A DNA stretch of 64,000 nucleotides from Kocuria rosea subsp. polaris (GTDB taxonomy: Bacteria; Actinomycetota; Actinomycetes; Actinomycetales; Micrococcaceae). This document shows positions 43,944 through 52,691 of this stretch, piece by piece (within the stretch, counting starts at the first letter, position 1; the number at the start of each line of letters is the position of its first letter). The translations under genes were made by a program, and so were the position numbers. The DNA is taken from assembly GCF_001483755.1 (NCBI RefSeq), contig NZ_LQBK01000022.1, positions 220,139-284,138 of the forward strand, read 5' to 3'. The notes below the pieces were generated by a model. It worked only from the letters and a program-made list of their open reading frames with translations, was not told the origin of the DNA and ran no database searches.

Positions 43944-44148
43944 GGACAACCGATGACCTCCCGAATGGACCTGTGGGAGTTCATCGATGCGCCAGATGTC
44001 CGTCTACGGGGTCAGCAAGTCCGCCTACTACGAGCACCGCCGGCGTGAGGGCGGTCCTTCGGCTGCTGATGAGGCCGATGCACATGAGGCACATCAGGCC
44101 CGGGTCGCCTGGTGTCAACGACGGTCGAAAAGTGAGCAGTTGGTGTCG

Positions 44149-44934
44149 CTAGTTGGTCTGGTGGGTGGTGCTGGGCAGGGAGTCGGTGCCCAGGGTCTTG
44201 AGTCGGTAGCTGGCGCCTTTGAGGGTGTGGACCTCGGCGTGGTGGACGATGCGGTCGATCATGGCCGCGGCGATGGTGACGTCGCCGAAGACCTCGCCCC
44301 AGCGGGCGAAGGGCAGGTTGCTGGTGAGGATCAGGGAGGCCTTCTCGTAGCGGGTCGAGACGAGCTGGAAGAACAGGTTCGCGGCCTCTTGCTCGAAGGG
44401 CAGGTAGCCGACCTCGTCGATGATGATCAGCCGGTACCGGCCCAGCTTGCGCAGCTCTGCGTCCAGGCGCCCGGTGTCGTGGGCGTTTTTGAGCCGGTGG
44501 ATCCAGTCCACGGCGGTGGCGTAGAGCACCCGGTGGCCCTGCTGGCAGGCGGTGATGCCCAGGGCCGTGGCCAGGTGGGTCTTGCCGGTGCCTGGGGGCC
44601 CGAGGAGCACGATGTTGCCGGCCTCGGCCAGGTACCGGCCCGAGGCCATCGCGGCGTAGTCGGTGTGGGTGATCGCCGTCTGGGCAGTGAAGTCGAAGTC
44701 CTCGGCGGTCTTGATCGCGGGGAAGCCTGCGGCGGTGATTCGCAGCCGGGCCCCGGAGGCATTGCGGGCGGCGACCTCGCGCTCGAGGACGGCGGCCAGG
44801 TATTCCTCGTAGGACCAGTGCCCCGCACGGGCAGTGTCGGCGATGCGGGCGGCGGCCTCACGGATCCGTGGGGCCTTCAACGAGGCGGTGAGGTACTCCA
44901 GGGTCTTGGCCGTCTCGGCCGGTGTGGTGGCCAT
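44149..44934 (-). CDS. istB: IstB, IS21-family helper ATPase
   Basis: 261 residues. Walker A GPPGTGKTH near residue 105, Walker B LIIIDEVGYLP and the sensor segment LILTSNLPFARW define the AAA+ IstB/DnaC-like helper that assists the transposase. C-terminus AEVHTLKGASYRLK. ATG 44934 overlaps the istA stop (TGATG), so translation is coupled. Intact. Confidence 0.94.
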   Translation of the reverse strand: MATTPAETAKTLEYLTASLKAPRIREAAARIADTARAGHWSYEEYLAAVLEREVAARNASGARLRITAAGFPAIKTAEDFDFTAQTAITHTDYAAMASGRYLAEAGNIVLLGPPGTGKTHLATALGITACQQGHRVLYATAVDWIHRLKNAHDTGRLDAELRKLGRYRLIIIDEVGYLPFEQEAANLFFQLVSTRYEKASLILTSNLPFARWGEVFGDVTIAAAMIDRIVHHAEVHTLKGASYRLKTLGTDSLPSTTHQTN

Positions 44935-46142
44935 CAGGCGACCTCGATCCCGAAGGCGCGGTCGTAGTCGGCCAGATCCCGTACCAGCGGATCCGGTACG
45001 GTGCCCGGGTGCGGGCGCTGCTGGTAGGCCCGGCGCAGCACCGCGGCGGTGGCCACGTGCGCCGGGTCGGTGACCGTGGTCGCCCTTGCCCAGCAGCGCG
45101 CGTGCTCGGCCACGACCCGGCCCTGGTGGCGCACGCGCACCCGGTGCAGGTCGGCGGTGACCTCGACCATGGATCCGATCACGGTCGGGTCCACGGAGTA
45201 GTCGTTGCCGGCGACCCGCACGTAGTAGTCCCGGCCCAGCCGCACCCAAGAGCGGTGCCCGATCGCCGGGGCGACCGGCGGCACAGGGAGCATCGCGGCC
45301 CGATCAGCGGCGATCAGCTCCGCCGGGCGGGCGGCGATGGCCCGCACCCGCCGGGTGTTGGCACCCACCAGCCACTGGCGCAGTTGGGCGTTGAAGTCGG
45401 CCGGGGAAGCGAAACTGCGTCCGGGCAGGAACGAGGTCTCGAGGTAGCCGTTGGCCCGCTCCACGATGCCCTTGGACTCCGGGTCGTAGGGCTTGAGCTG
45501 CACCAGGGTCGCCGCCATCGTGCCCATGAACGCAGCCACCCCCTCGGCCGGGCGGCCCCCGCGACCGATGCCGGACTCGTTGTCCCAGACCCACCGCCGC
45601 GGCACGCCCTGGATCTGCTCGACCACCAGGTGCCACATCCCGGCCAGCAGATCACCGGTGGTGCGGGATGGAATCATCACCGCGGTGATGAACCGCGAGG
45701 AGGAGCAGACCATCACCAGCACCGGCGGTGATCCCTGCTGAGCGCCACCCAGCGGAATCCGTGCCGGCGGGAACCACAGATCGCACTGGACCTGGTCCCC
45801 GAGCCGGTAGGACAACCGGTCCGCCGGATCAACCGGGGCGTACTCGCTGCGGATGGCTCGAAGATTGTCCCGGAACCAGGTGATGGACCCCGACCACCCC
45901 ACCCGCTCGGCCAGCACCGTGGCCGGCATGGACGGGTGCTCGGCCAGCAGCGCCCGCACGGGCTGCTCGACATCGCTGAACGCGTTGGGTCCGGCGGACC
46001 TTTCGTAGCGCGGTGGTCGGGAGGCGGCCACGGCCTTGGCGACCGTGTTCCGCGAGATCCCCAGCCGCGAGGCGATCTGGGACTTCGGCACCCCCTCGGC
46101 ATGCAGCCGACGGATCAACGCCCAATCTTCCACAGTGATCAC
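44934..46142 (-). CDS. istA: IstA, IS21-family transposase
   Basis: 402 residues. Helix-turn-helix GVPKSQIASRLGISRNTVAKAV at the N-terminus, DDE catalytic core with QCDLWFPP (first D), VWDNESGI (second D) and SKGIVERANGYLE (E), then a C-terminal beta domain (YYVRVAGNDYSVDP). Start GTG 46142, about 65 bases inside the right end. Makes 5-bp staggered cuts, judged by the target duplication here. Confidence 0.94.
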   Translation of the reverse strand: MITVEDWALIRRLHAEGVPKSQIASRLGISRNTVAKAVAASRPPRYERSAGPNAFSDVEQPVRALLAEHPSMPATVLAERVGWSGSITWFRDNLRAIRSEYAPVDPADRLSYRLGDQVQCDLWFPPARIPLGGAQQGSPPVLVMVCSSSRFITAVMIPSRTTGDLLAGMWHLVVEQIQGVPRRWVWDNESGIGRGGRPAEGVAAFMGTMAATLVQLKPYDPESKGIVERANGYLETSFLPGRSFASPADFNAQLRQWLVGANTRRVRAIAARPAELIAADRAAMLPVPPVAPAIGHRSWVRLGRDYYVRVAGNDYSVDPTVIGSMVEVTADLHRVRVRHQGRVVAEHARCWARATTVTDPAHVATAAVLRRAYQQRPHPGTVPDPLVRDLADYDRAFGIEVA

Positions 46143-46958
46143 ACTCCAATCGTCGAGTGCTCACTTTTCGACCGTCGCATCTGCTCAGTATTCGTCCGGC
46201 GTCGACACCTGGGCGGATCACCGCCGCGTGTACGGGGCCCGCCGACTCACCGCTGAACTGCGCCACCGCGGGCTTGCGTGGAACCGCAAGAAGGTGGCTG
46301 AAGTTGATGCGTCTTAGCGGCATCGAAGGGGCCCACCAGCGCCGCCGCGGCAAGTACGGCAAACGCTCCGCCTCAACGGCCACGGCCCCGGATCTCGTCG
46401 AGCGGCAGTCCACCGCCGGAGCGCCGAACAAGCTCTGGGTCGCCGACATCAAGTATCTGCAGACCTGGGAGGGATTTCTGGACCTCGCCGTGGTGATCGA
46501 CGTCTGTTCCCGCAAGGTCGTCGGGTGGGCCATGGCCGACCACCTGCGCACCGAACTGGCACCGGACGCAGTCGGTATGGCCATCTTCACTCGGAACCCA
46601 GATCCTGGACTGATCCACCACACCGACCGCCGCCCAGTACACGACCTACGAGTTCGGCCGGACGCTGCGCACCTCAGGCATCCTGGCTTCGATGGGCAGG
46701 GTCGGCTCGGCCTTTGATAACGCGATGGCGAGACGTTCTTCGCCCCACCCTTAAGGCCGAGCTCGTCTACAGCCGCCCCTGGCCCACACCGTACGAGCTC
46801 GAGATGGAGGTCTTCTCCTACCTCGAAGGCTTCTACAATCCTCGCCGGCGCCACTCCCGGCTCGGAAACCTCAGCCCCACCGACTACGAGCAGCAGTTCG
46901 TGACACCAAACGAGGCGTCCGCCTGACGGGGGTCACTTCACTCGCGAGCCACACCGAG

Positions 46959-47069
46959 CTAAGCCCCGTCGGCGATACTGGCCGCGGTCACCGAGCCGTA
47001 GTAGGCCTGATGGTCCTGAACCATCCGCACCGTCCGAGCCCTGAACTCGGCATCGAACTTCTTTGGCAT
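46959..47069 (-). pseudogene. IS3-family orfA fragment
   Basis: 36 residues: MPKKFDAEFRARTVRMVQDH then a YYGSVTAAS segment, the start of a different IS3-subgroup OrfA, ending at TAG 46959. It is a remnant of another element; the rest is absent, the decayed IS3 element ending 18 bases away. Confidence 0.7.
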
Positions 47070-47118
47070 GTCGTCATCCTTCAGCGCAACGAAGTGGCAT
47101 CAAACGCATGACGCTTCA

Positions 47119-48216
47119 TTATCGTCTACTGGGACTGACTCGCTTCAGTAGTGCATGCAGCCAATTCGGGGTGCGGAACAAAAACGCCGCACCCAGTTGT
47201 TTAGCCAACTTCTCAAGTCCGATGGCGAGAAAAAGTACCCCGATGCCGAGGACCAATGGATAAAAAAAACCTAACCACGATGACTGAACAAACCATGACG
47301 GAACCAACCATGCATAGTCGGTGACGAGCCTGCTCCAGAAAACAACAATAAGTGGGTGGATGACATAAATACCCAGCGTCCTAGACCCGACCCATTCACC
47401 AACTCGAGATAGCGGTGACAATCGGACCGTGAGCGAAAGTGCTCCTATGCATGACAAAGCCAGCACCATGGATCGCACAAGATAGGCCAGTTCATGCAAC
47501 AACTCGGTCGATAATGTTGAGGAAAAAAACATAAGCATCAAACCAAGAGCAGACCCTATGCTCGTCAGAAGAAACGCCCGAAATTCAGCGAGCGTAATTA
47601 TAATATTTTTGAAGTAAACGCCAACTGCAAAAAATACGAAAAGCCGGGCAACCTTCACTGCCATCAATTCTGGCTCGGCACCAAAAGTCGCAGTCGCGAC
47701 GCTAATAACAAAAAGTGTGCCGACGACTATGGTGGGGGAGATTGACCGGAAAAGCGCTAGCAAAGGGGCATAGACTGCAAGGGCAAATACAAACCACAAA
47801 CTAGTGTCCGGCAGGACCACTTGATCGAGGAAACCATACAAACCATCAACGCTATTGGGAGAACCGGTGCCGAAAATCCAGAACCCGAAAAGGGCGTACA
47901 TCGCGAGCCAGATTAAGTATAAATAGTAATTTGCAATTGAATAGTGAAATACTCCAGCGAGTCCGTCAGTACTTCGAATTCTACTTGATGCCAGCATGCC
48001 GGAAACGATCAATAGTAGGGGCATGCGCACGGCGCCGAGCAGTCGACTGACGCCTTCCCATATGTGTCCAGAAAGTGCATCCATTGGCATGTCAATTGAT
48101 GCAAAATGCCATATATAAACATGATACAACACTACGGCCAAGACGCTAAACGTCCGGGCAGCATCAATCCATGCTATGCGCTGAGAGGCTTGACTGCCTA
48201 TTGCCTTGTGCGACAT
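47119..48216 (-). CDS. Acyltransferase 3 family membrane protein
   Basis: 365 residues with about ten helices. RIAWIDAARTFSVLAVVLYH carries the family's conserved His, followed by MPLLLIVSGMLAS and LGIYVIHPLIVVFWS. It probably acylates exopolysaccharide sugars. A+T-rich codon use (many AAA, ATA, TTT), unlike the region-1 acyltransferase. The ATG at 48216 has GGTGGG eight bases ahead. Last gene of the operon; the preceding flippase gene ends 11 bases before. Confidence 0.85.
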   Translation of the reverse strand: MSHKAIGSQASQRIAWIDAARTFSVLAVVLYHVYIWHFASIDMPMDALSGHIWEGVSRLLGAVRMPLLLIVSGMLASSRIRSTDGLAGVFHYSIANYYLYLIWLAMYALFGFWIFGTGSPNSVDGLYGFLDQVVLPDTSLWFVFALAVYAPLLALFRSISPTIVVGTLFVISVATATFGAEPELMAVKVARLFVFFAVGVYFKNIIITLAEFRAFLLTSIGSALGLMLMFFSSTLSTELLHELAYLVRSMVLALSCIGALSLTVRLSPLSRVGEWVGSRTLGIYVIHPLIVVFWSRLVTDYAWLVPSWFVQSSWLGFFYPLVLGIGVLFLAIGLEKLAKQLGAAFLFRTPNWLHALLKRVSPSRR

Positions 48217-48227
48217 ATAATACCCAC

Positions 48228-49454
48228 CTATTTATCACCACTACGCTCTGGAAGTGCAAGTCGCATCAACAATGCCGTAATACACAAATAGTAAGCTGTA
48301 TCGACCATGAAGGCCCCTGGCGCGCCAGCTAAACTAGAAATTACGGGAGCCAATAACAATAATGGAACAGTCAACTTCAATCTGATCCGCGTGGCACTCC
48401 AGGCCACTCCTTGCACTCTCAAAATTATGAGGGGGATGACTGACAACCCTGCAGCCATCCTGTTTACGGCAGCCCATGGAGCGAATTGCGTTACTAAAGA
48501 CCATGTTCCACCAAAAGCCGCATAGCCCCATTTATCAGGGACTAGTAAAACCAAAATAAGAGTCAGAGTGGAAACTGCGAGCACAAGGCCTGCTAGTAAT
48601 GCAGAGGTCGTCCAGAAATACTTCCATCTGGATAACCCTTCAGGGGACAACTCCCTCAGTATCGCAGTTCTAAGGAAATTAATAACGAGGCTTGTCACAC
48701 CAAATACCGATATGGTAGCTCGATACCCTGCAACCTCGGCTGGTGAAGACACCGTGCCCAGAACCACAACGATGGCATACCCAACTAAGGCGCCGAGTGA
48801 AGCCTCAACTACAAAAGCCGAACTTGATGGCCATATCGCCTTAAGCCAATTGAAAGCCCCTGCGAACGAAGGTCTTACTCGCTCACTAACCACAACAAAT
48901 AAAGATCCTAAGGTTCCTGCGACTCCCCAGGTAAGAATCATTATGTCTGGCCCAAAGCCGCGAAGACCTACAAAATAAATTCCTGTCACGCTGGCAAAAA
49001 GCACTAGAAAATCAGCACCAAGTAAAGGAGTCGTACGCCGCCGCGCTATACAAACATGCCGCATACAATCCTGTGCAATAATGGGTACCACTGCAAGGGC
49101 TGAACAAAATAGCACCTGTCTCGGTTCTGACCACATAAGCCCAACAATTGCTATTGCGACAGACGATCCTAGTCCAAGGCATATTGACAACCCGAAGGCG
49201 AAGCGTGATTCGCCGCGCACAAGGGTCTCATCGCGCTTCTGGCCCAAAAAATTCGTGACACGAACTAAGTATGTCTCGCCCGTCATTGATCGAACAATTG
49301 CCACGCACGAAACGATGCTAGCCATACCAATCGAGAATAGCCCTAATTTTCCAGGATTCAAAGACTGCGCTGCACTGGCAAGGACGAGAAGAGATGTAAG
49401 GCTGACAATTCCTTGATCAACCAAGCCGTATAAAACCGTTCGTTTTCTTCTCAC
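48228..49454 (-). CDS. Wzx-like polysaccharide flippase (MATE/PST family)
   Basis: 408 residues with about twelve hydrophobic helices. LYGLVDQGIVSLTSLLVLAS at the N-terminus and the alternation of helix pairs fit the polysaccharide-transporter/O-antigen flippase family, which turns lipid-linked repeat units to the outer face. The start is GTG at 49454; the ribosome site is weak. Sequence drift is high in this family, so the call depends on topology and on the surrounding GT genes. About 100 bases separate it from the upstream GT2. Confidence 0.8.
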   Translation of the reverse strand: MRRKRTVLYGLVDQGIVSLTSLLVLASAAQSLNPGKLGLFSIGMASIVSCVAIVRSMTGETYLVRVTNFLGQKRDETLVRGESRFAFGLSICLGLGSSVAIAIVGLMWSEPRQVLFCSALAVVPIIAQDCMRHVCIARRRTTPLLGADFLVLFASVTGIYFVGLRGFGPDIMILTWGVAGTLGSLFVVVSERVRPSFAGAFNWLKAIWPSSSAFVVEASLGALVGYAIVVVLGTVSSPAEVAGYRATISVFGVTSLVINFLRTAILRELSPEGLSRWKYFWTTSALLAGLVLAVSTLTLILVLLVPDKWGYAAFGGTWSLVTQFAPWAAVNRMAAGLSVIPLIILRVQGVAWSATRIRLKLTVPLLLLAPVISSLAGAPGAFMVDTAYYLCITALLMRLALPERSGDK

Positions 49455-49554
49455 CCGCCAATTCTCGATCCATTTCTGAGGGCTTCTCTAGGTATACGTA
49501 AGAGATAAGTTGCCATGAATACAGTCACCGTTTAAGTCTATTTATCTATCGAGC

Positions 49555-50592
49555 TCAATAAACCCTTGGGGACCTGATAGAGTCGGGCAGTCTGAACGCA
49601 TGCAGCGTGATGCCTTCCCATCGCCCAATGGCTGACTGAATTCGCAGGTTGGCTTTTCCTGTGTTTCCAGTGGCGAATGATATGACGGCACCTATGCATG
49701 GACGGAGAACCTGCCAAAGGCATGTATGAAGCGAGTAGTGAGCGCGGTATACACGACCGGTTCCGCGTGCGTAATTCCTAGTTTTTAGTGTCATAGAATT
49801 CAACGGACCTTTTCGTTGGTCATGTTCATAAACTTTGCAGGATGGTGTGTACCAAACAGAGTAGCCGCCTTTCATTAGTCGAAGCAGTAGGTCTGTGCCT
49901 TCCCCCGATTGCCAAGGCGTTGAACTGCCTATGCCAAGAGATTCATCAAACTGCCCTACTTTTTGAAGCGCATTCATCCGGCAAAAGGTTGTGGCTTCAA
50001 TAGCTTTTGTCCACACCGTTTTCCGATTCAGACGGGCATCCTTGTCGCCAAATGCTAAGCGATTTTGGTGGCTCTCCAGGCGCCCCGAAATTGCTCCCAC
50101 CATATCGGTGCCAAAGTATTGGGTAGCCTGAAACAGGCAATCCTCCGCATAAGTGCAGTCGTCGTCTAGAAATCCAACAATGTCTACGCCCGGGGGGAGA
50201 TTATCTATGCCTACGTTTCGTGCGTGTGAGGCTCCTGTATGCGAGCGTACGTGGATGACGTTGCTAGCATGAGAGCCATCGTTGCATATTTGCTCAATAC
50301 GTTGGCTGGAGCTTTGATCTATGACGATCACACATTTGGCGGGTACTGACTGTCCTGCTATGGAGGCCAAAGTGGCGTCCAGACAATCATTGACGCCCAA
50401 GGTCGGAATCACTATGCCGACGGAGAGTTCAGGTGTTTGTTTTTCTCTTGTCACCGAGGGAAGGCTGTCGCCCGAGTAATCAGGCCGACAGACGTTTCGT
50501 GCGGGCGTGCATTGGGAGTTTCTATTGGAGTGTGAGAAAAGTTTGCTGCCTTTTTTAAATTTATGCCAGAAGGCAATAAGTGCGGAAGTCAC
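49555..50592 (-). CDS. GT2-family glycosyltransferase
   Basis: 345 residues. SVGIVIPTLGVNDCLDATLASI begins the GT-A fold (about residue 57), the DXD-type motif is VGFLDDDCTY, and SGEGTDLLLRL is the acceptor/catalytic region. The N-terminal 50 residues are not conserved-looking. The GTG at 50592 overlaps the stop of the pyruvyltransferase gene. Donor unknown. Same operon as the two GT4 genes. Confidence 0.88.
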   Translation of the reverse strand: MTSALIAFWHKFKKGSKLFSHSNRNSQCTPARNVCRPDYSGDSLPSVTREKQTPELSVGIVIPTLGVNDCLDATLASIAGQSVPAKCVIVIDQSSSQRIEQICNDGSHASNVIHVRSHTGASHARNVGIDNLPPGVDIVGFLDDDCTYAEDCLFQATQYFGTDMVGAISGRLESHQNRLAFGDKDARLNRKTVWTKAIEATTFCRMNALQKVGQFDESLGIGSSTPWQSGEGTDLLLRLMKGGYSVWYTPSCKVYEHDQRKGPLNSMTLKTRNYARGTGRVYRAHYSLHTCLWQVLRPCIGAVISFATGNTGKANLRIQSAIGRWEGITLHAFRLPDSIRSPRVY

Positions 50593-51647
50593 TTCTGGGT
50601 TACTCCTCTTATGTCTCGAAGTGACTCGATGATTTTTGCGTTTTTAGCATTGTGAAGTTCGAGTTGACCAAGTAATCGTTGCTCGTAGCAGTCCCGAGAG
50701 GATGGATCATTCTGTAAAGTCTGAATTTGGCGCAAGACTAAGGCCGGATCAAAATTGTTCACATTGTGAACATAATCGCTTAATTCAAGATCGTTAAAGG
50801 CTCCAAATCCTTTTCTTTCGTAGGCTAAATGTATTACATAGTGCCCTGCTGCGAGGGCCATCAAAGCAGCGTGCAAGCGAACTGCCACAACCACGCGGCT
50901 TTCCTGGTTGTGGGTCATAAGCTCGGAATATTCCAATATCCTCCGTGGGAGAAGTTCCTGTACCGCATGCACATCAGAGTTTGAGCTAACGTCGCTCTGC
51001 ACATAGCTGTCGACGGAACCCAGTTGATCGCGGAGTTCTTTCACGGGCCTTGTCAGTTCACCGTTGACATGCCTAACACTCATAACTACGCGATTCCGCA
51101 GGTCAAACGGCCGTCGCCGGCGTGCCATGCCAAGCACCGCGAGGTCGGGTGCTCGGCGGGCGTTTGGCAACTGTAGTTCGGCAACGGATTTGTCATCCCG
51201 TAGCCAGACCACGCCTAAACGCCTAAGAATCGATCTAATTGCAACCCACAGCACTGGGGAAAATGGCCCGATACTTTGAGGCAAGTAAACACTCGCATTC
51301 CGGCGACTCGCAGAAAGCAAAGCCTGCGGGCCGTGAACGAGTATCGTCTTTGTTGCCTCTATCCATGTCTTTCCCCTCAGAAAACCTCCACCGACCGAAA
51401 CTATGGCGTCGTATTCTTTGGCACGGCTCAAAAGAAGTTGGAGGTACTTAAGGTCGTACCCCAGTCTGGAAGGACGGCTGTTGTACATCGGAAAGCCAAG
51501 GTGTGCAAAAGACTGAGGATAAGACGCGACGACTGCGAATTCGGTTTCAGGGCCGTAAGCTTGTCGCACCATGTTCACGGTCTCTTCGACGAGCAGGCCA
51601 TCTCCTCGGTTTTCTGCGCTGTACGCATGGGCAATCAGCACTTTCAT
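50589..51647 (-). CDS. Polysaccharide pyruvyl transferase family protein
   Basis: 352 residues. VLIAHAYSAENRGDGLLVEETV carries the N-R-G-D signature of the family, then AIVSVGGGFLRG and, near residue 275, RLHAALMALAAGHYVIHL with the conserved R-L-H-A. These enzymes add pyruvate ketals from phosphoenolpyruvate to sugar subunits. The ATG at 51647, with AAAGGCGG ahead, overlaps the GT4 stop as ATGA. Indicates an acidic, pyruvylated polymer. Confidence 0.87.
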   Translation of the reverse strand: MKVLIAHAYSAENRGDGLLVEETVNMVRQAYGPETEFAVVASYPQSFAHLGFPMYNSRPSRLGYDLKYLQLLLSRAKEYDAIVSVGGGFLRGKTWIEATKTILVHGPQALLSASRRNASVYLPQSIGPFSPVLWVAIRSILRRLGVVWLRDDKSVAELQLPNARRAPDLAVLGMARRRRPFDLRNRVVMSVRHVNGELTRPVKELRDQLGSVDSYVQSDVSSNSDVHAVQELLPRRILEYSELMTHNQESRVVVAVRLHAALMALAAGHYVIHLAYERKGFGAFNDLELSDYVHNVNNFDPALVLRQIQTLQNDPSSRDCYEQRLLGQLELHNAKNAKIIESLRDIRGVTQK

Positions 51648-52690
51648 CGTCCAACCGCCTTTTTTTGAACCTTTTGATACAAGTTTATGTGTTTCCCAAC
51701 GCTGGTATCCCAACTAAATTTCGCAGCCCAAGCTTGCCCCTCGGAAAGGCAATGGCGGCGGGCACCATCATTGGCTAGGGCGTGTTCCAATGAATGAGAT
51801 AGGCCGGCGGGGCTCAGGTCGTCGATGGCTATTGCGGGGCCAGAGACCTCCGCCAGTGATCCACGCTGGGAACATGCAACTACCGCTCCAGCCGCCATGG
51901 CTTCTAGCACGGGGAAACCGAATCCTTCGTAATAACTGGGGAAAGCAAAAAGGGCACAGTTTTGCATAAGCGCGATGCGGTCCTGGTCGGACACGAAACC
52001 TAAGTGGATCACGTTATCCGCTTTTTCGATTTGAGTCATTGTCTCTGCGTAATTCCATGCAGGTTTTCCGGCGATCACCAAAGGTATTCCGGCAGCGCGG
52101 AGCTCCGGCATTTGGAACGCCTTGACTAGATTAGCCACGTTTTTGCGCGGTTCGATGTTCCCCAGGTAAAGAACGTACTCTGCGGGCAAGTTCCAGTTGG
52201 TTGCAGTTTGGCTGAACTCTGTGGTGGCGGAGAACATGTCGGCGTCGATGCCATGCTCAATGACGTTAATTGCCGATTTCCTTACATCGAAAACTGCGGC
52301 GATGTCTCTGGCGCTTGAATGCGACACTGTGATGAGCGCGTCTGTACTATGAATAGCCCTTCGGACCCGGTGGCGCCACACGGCTTCTTGCGCGGAGGAG
52401 CGCGCAACCCTAGTCCAGCGGCTTGCAATTCCGTGCACTGTCACGACTGAGGGATTTCCGGTACGCACGAGCGGACCCGTGTCCGCCACGTAGTGGCACA
52501 CCGTGCTCCTGTGCTTTTTGCTGAGCCCGTAGCCGGTTTCCTTCAGCATTGTTATTTCGGGTCTGGCGGATGCTGGCATCCGGACCACCTCGTGCCCTCT
52601 GAGTGAAAGGCCTTCAGCGATACGTCGAGCGTATGTCGTATTTCCGCCCGTATGCCGGTCGAGGATTCTTGTTGGCATCGCGATCTTCAT
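51644..52690 (-). CDS. GT4-family glycosyltransferase
   Basis: 348 residues, a GT-B fold. N-terminal domain TRILDRHTGGNTTYARRIAEGL; C-terminal domain YVLYLGNIEPRKNVANLVKAF and SYYEGFGFPVLEAMAAGAVV, the E-x7-E donor site of family GT4. Likely uses UDP- or GDP-sugar in the cytoplasm. It starts two bases after the stop of the previous GT4 gene. Codon composition is A+T-rich. Confidence 0.9.
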   Translation of the reverse strand: MKIAMPTRILDRHTGGNTTYARRIAEGLSLRGHEVVRMPASARPEITMLKETGYGLSKKHRSTVCHYVADTGPLVRTGNPSVVTVHGIASRWTRVARSSAQEAVWRHRVRRAIHSTDALITVSHSSARDIAAVFDVRKSAINVIEHGIDADMFSATTEFSQTATNWNLPAEYVLYLGNIEPRKNVANLVKAFQMPELRAAGIPLVIAGKPAWNYAETMTQIEKADNVIHLGFVSDQDRIALMQNCALFAFPSYYEGFGFPVLEAMAAGAVVACSQRGSLAEVSGPAIAIDDLSPAGLSHSLEHALANDGARRHCLSEGQAWAAKFSWDTSVGKHINLYQKVQKKAVGR

Positions 52691-52691
52691 G

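Larger units (their letters stand above)
44113..46207. mobile_element. IS21-family insertion sequence, apparently intact
   Basis: 2095 bp. Ends TGTCAACGACGGTCGAA (44113) and the reverse of TGTCGACGCCGGACGAA (46207) match at 14 of 17, with the target duplication CCTGG on both sides (44108-44112 and 46208-46212). Inside both ends is a shared 20-mer CGACGGTCGAAAAGTGAGCA (44119-44138 and reversed at 46158-46177), the repeated transposase-binding sites typical of IS21. istA and istB are intact. Confidence 0.93.
43987..46926 (+). pseudogene. IS3-family orfB, split by IS21 and frameshifted
   Basis: The left piece MSVYGVSKSAYYEHRRREGG runs to ARVAW at 44112. The right piece resumes at 46213 as ADHRRVYGARRLTAELRHRG, in frame if the IS21 element and one CCTGG are removed. 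Later the frame changes at about 46300, at about 46635 after HHTDR and at about 46725, before ending TDYEQQFVTPNEASA at 46926. Several single-base changes have therefore destroyed this transposase in addition to the insertion. Confidence 0.85.
43506..46940 (+). mobile_element. IS3-family element, decayed and carrying two insertions
   Basis: Ends are TGAAGTGAC at 43506 and its reverse GTCACTTCA ending 46940. Removing the IS21 element (44113-46207) and MITE-2 (43645-43740) leaves about 1.25 kb, the usual IS3 size. It contains orfA and orfB, both broken. It abuts the truncated IS256 gene; no target duplication is visible, so a deletion probably occurred at one side. Confidence 0.8.
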
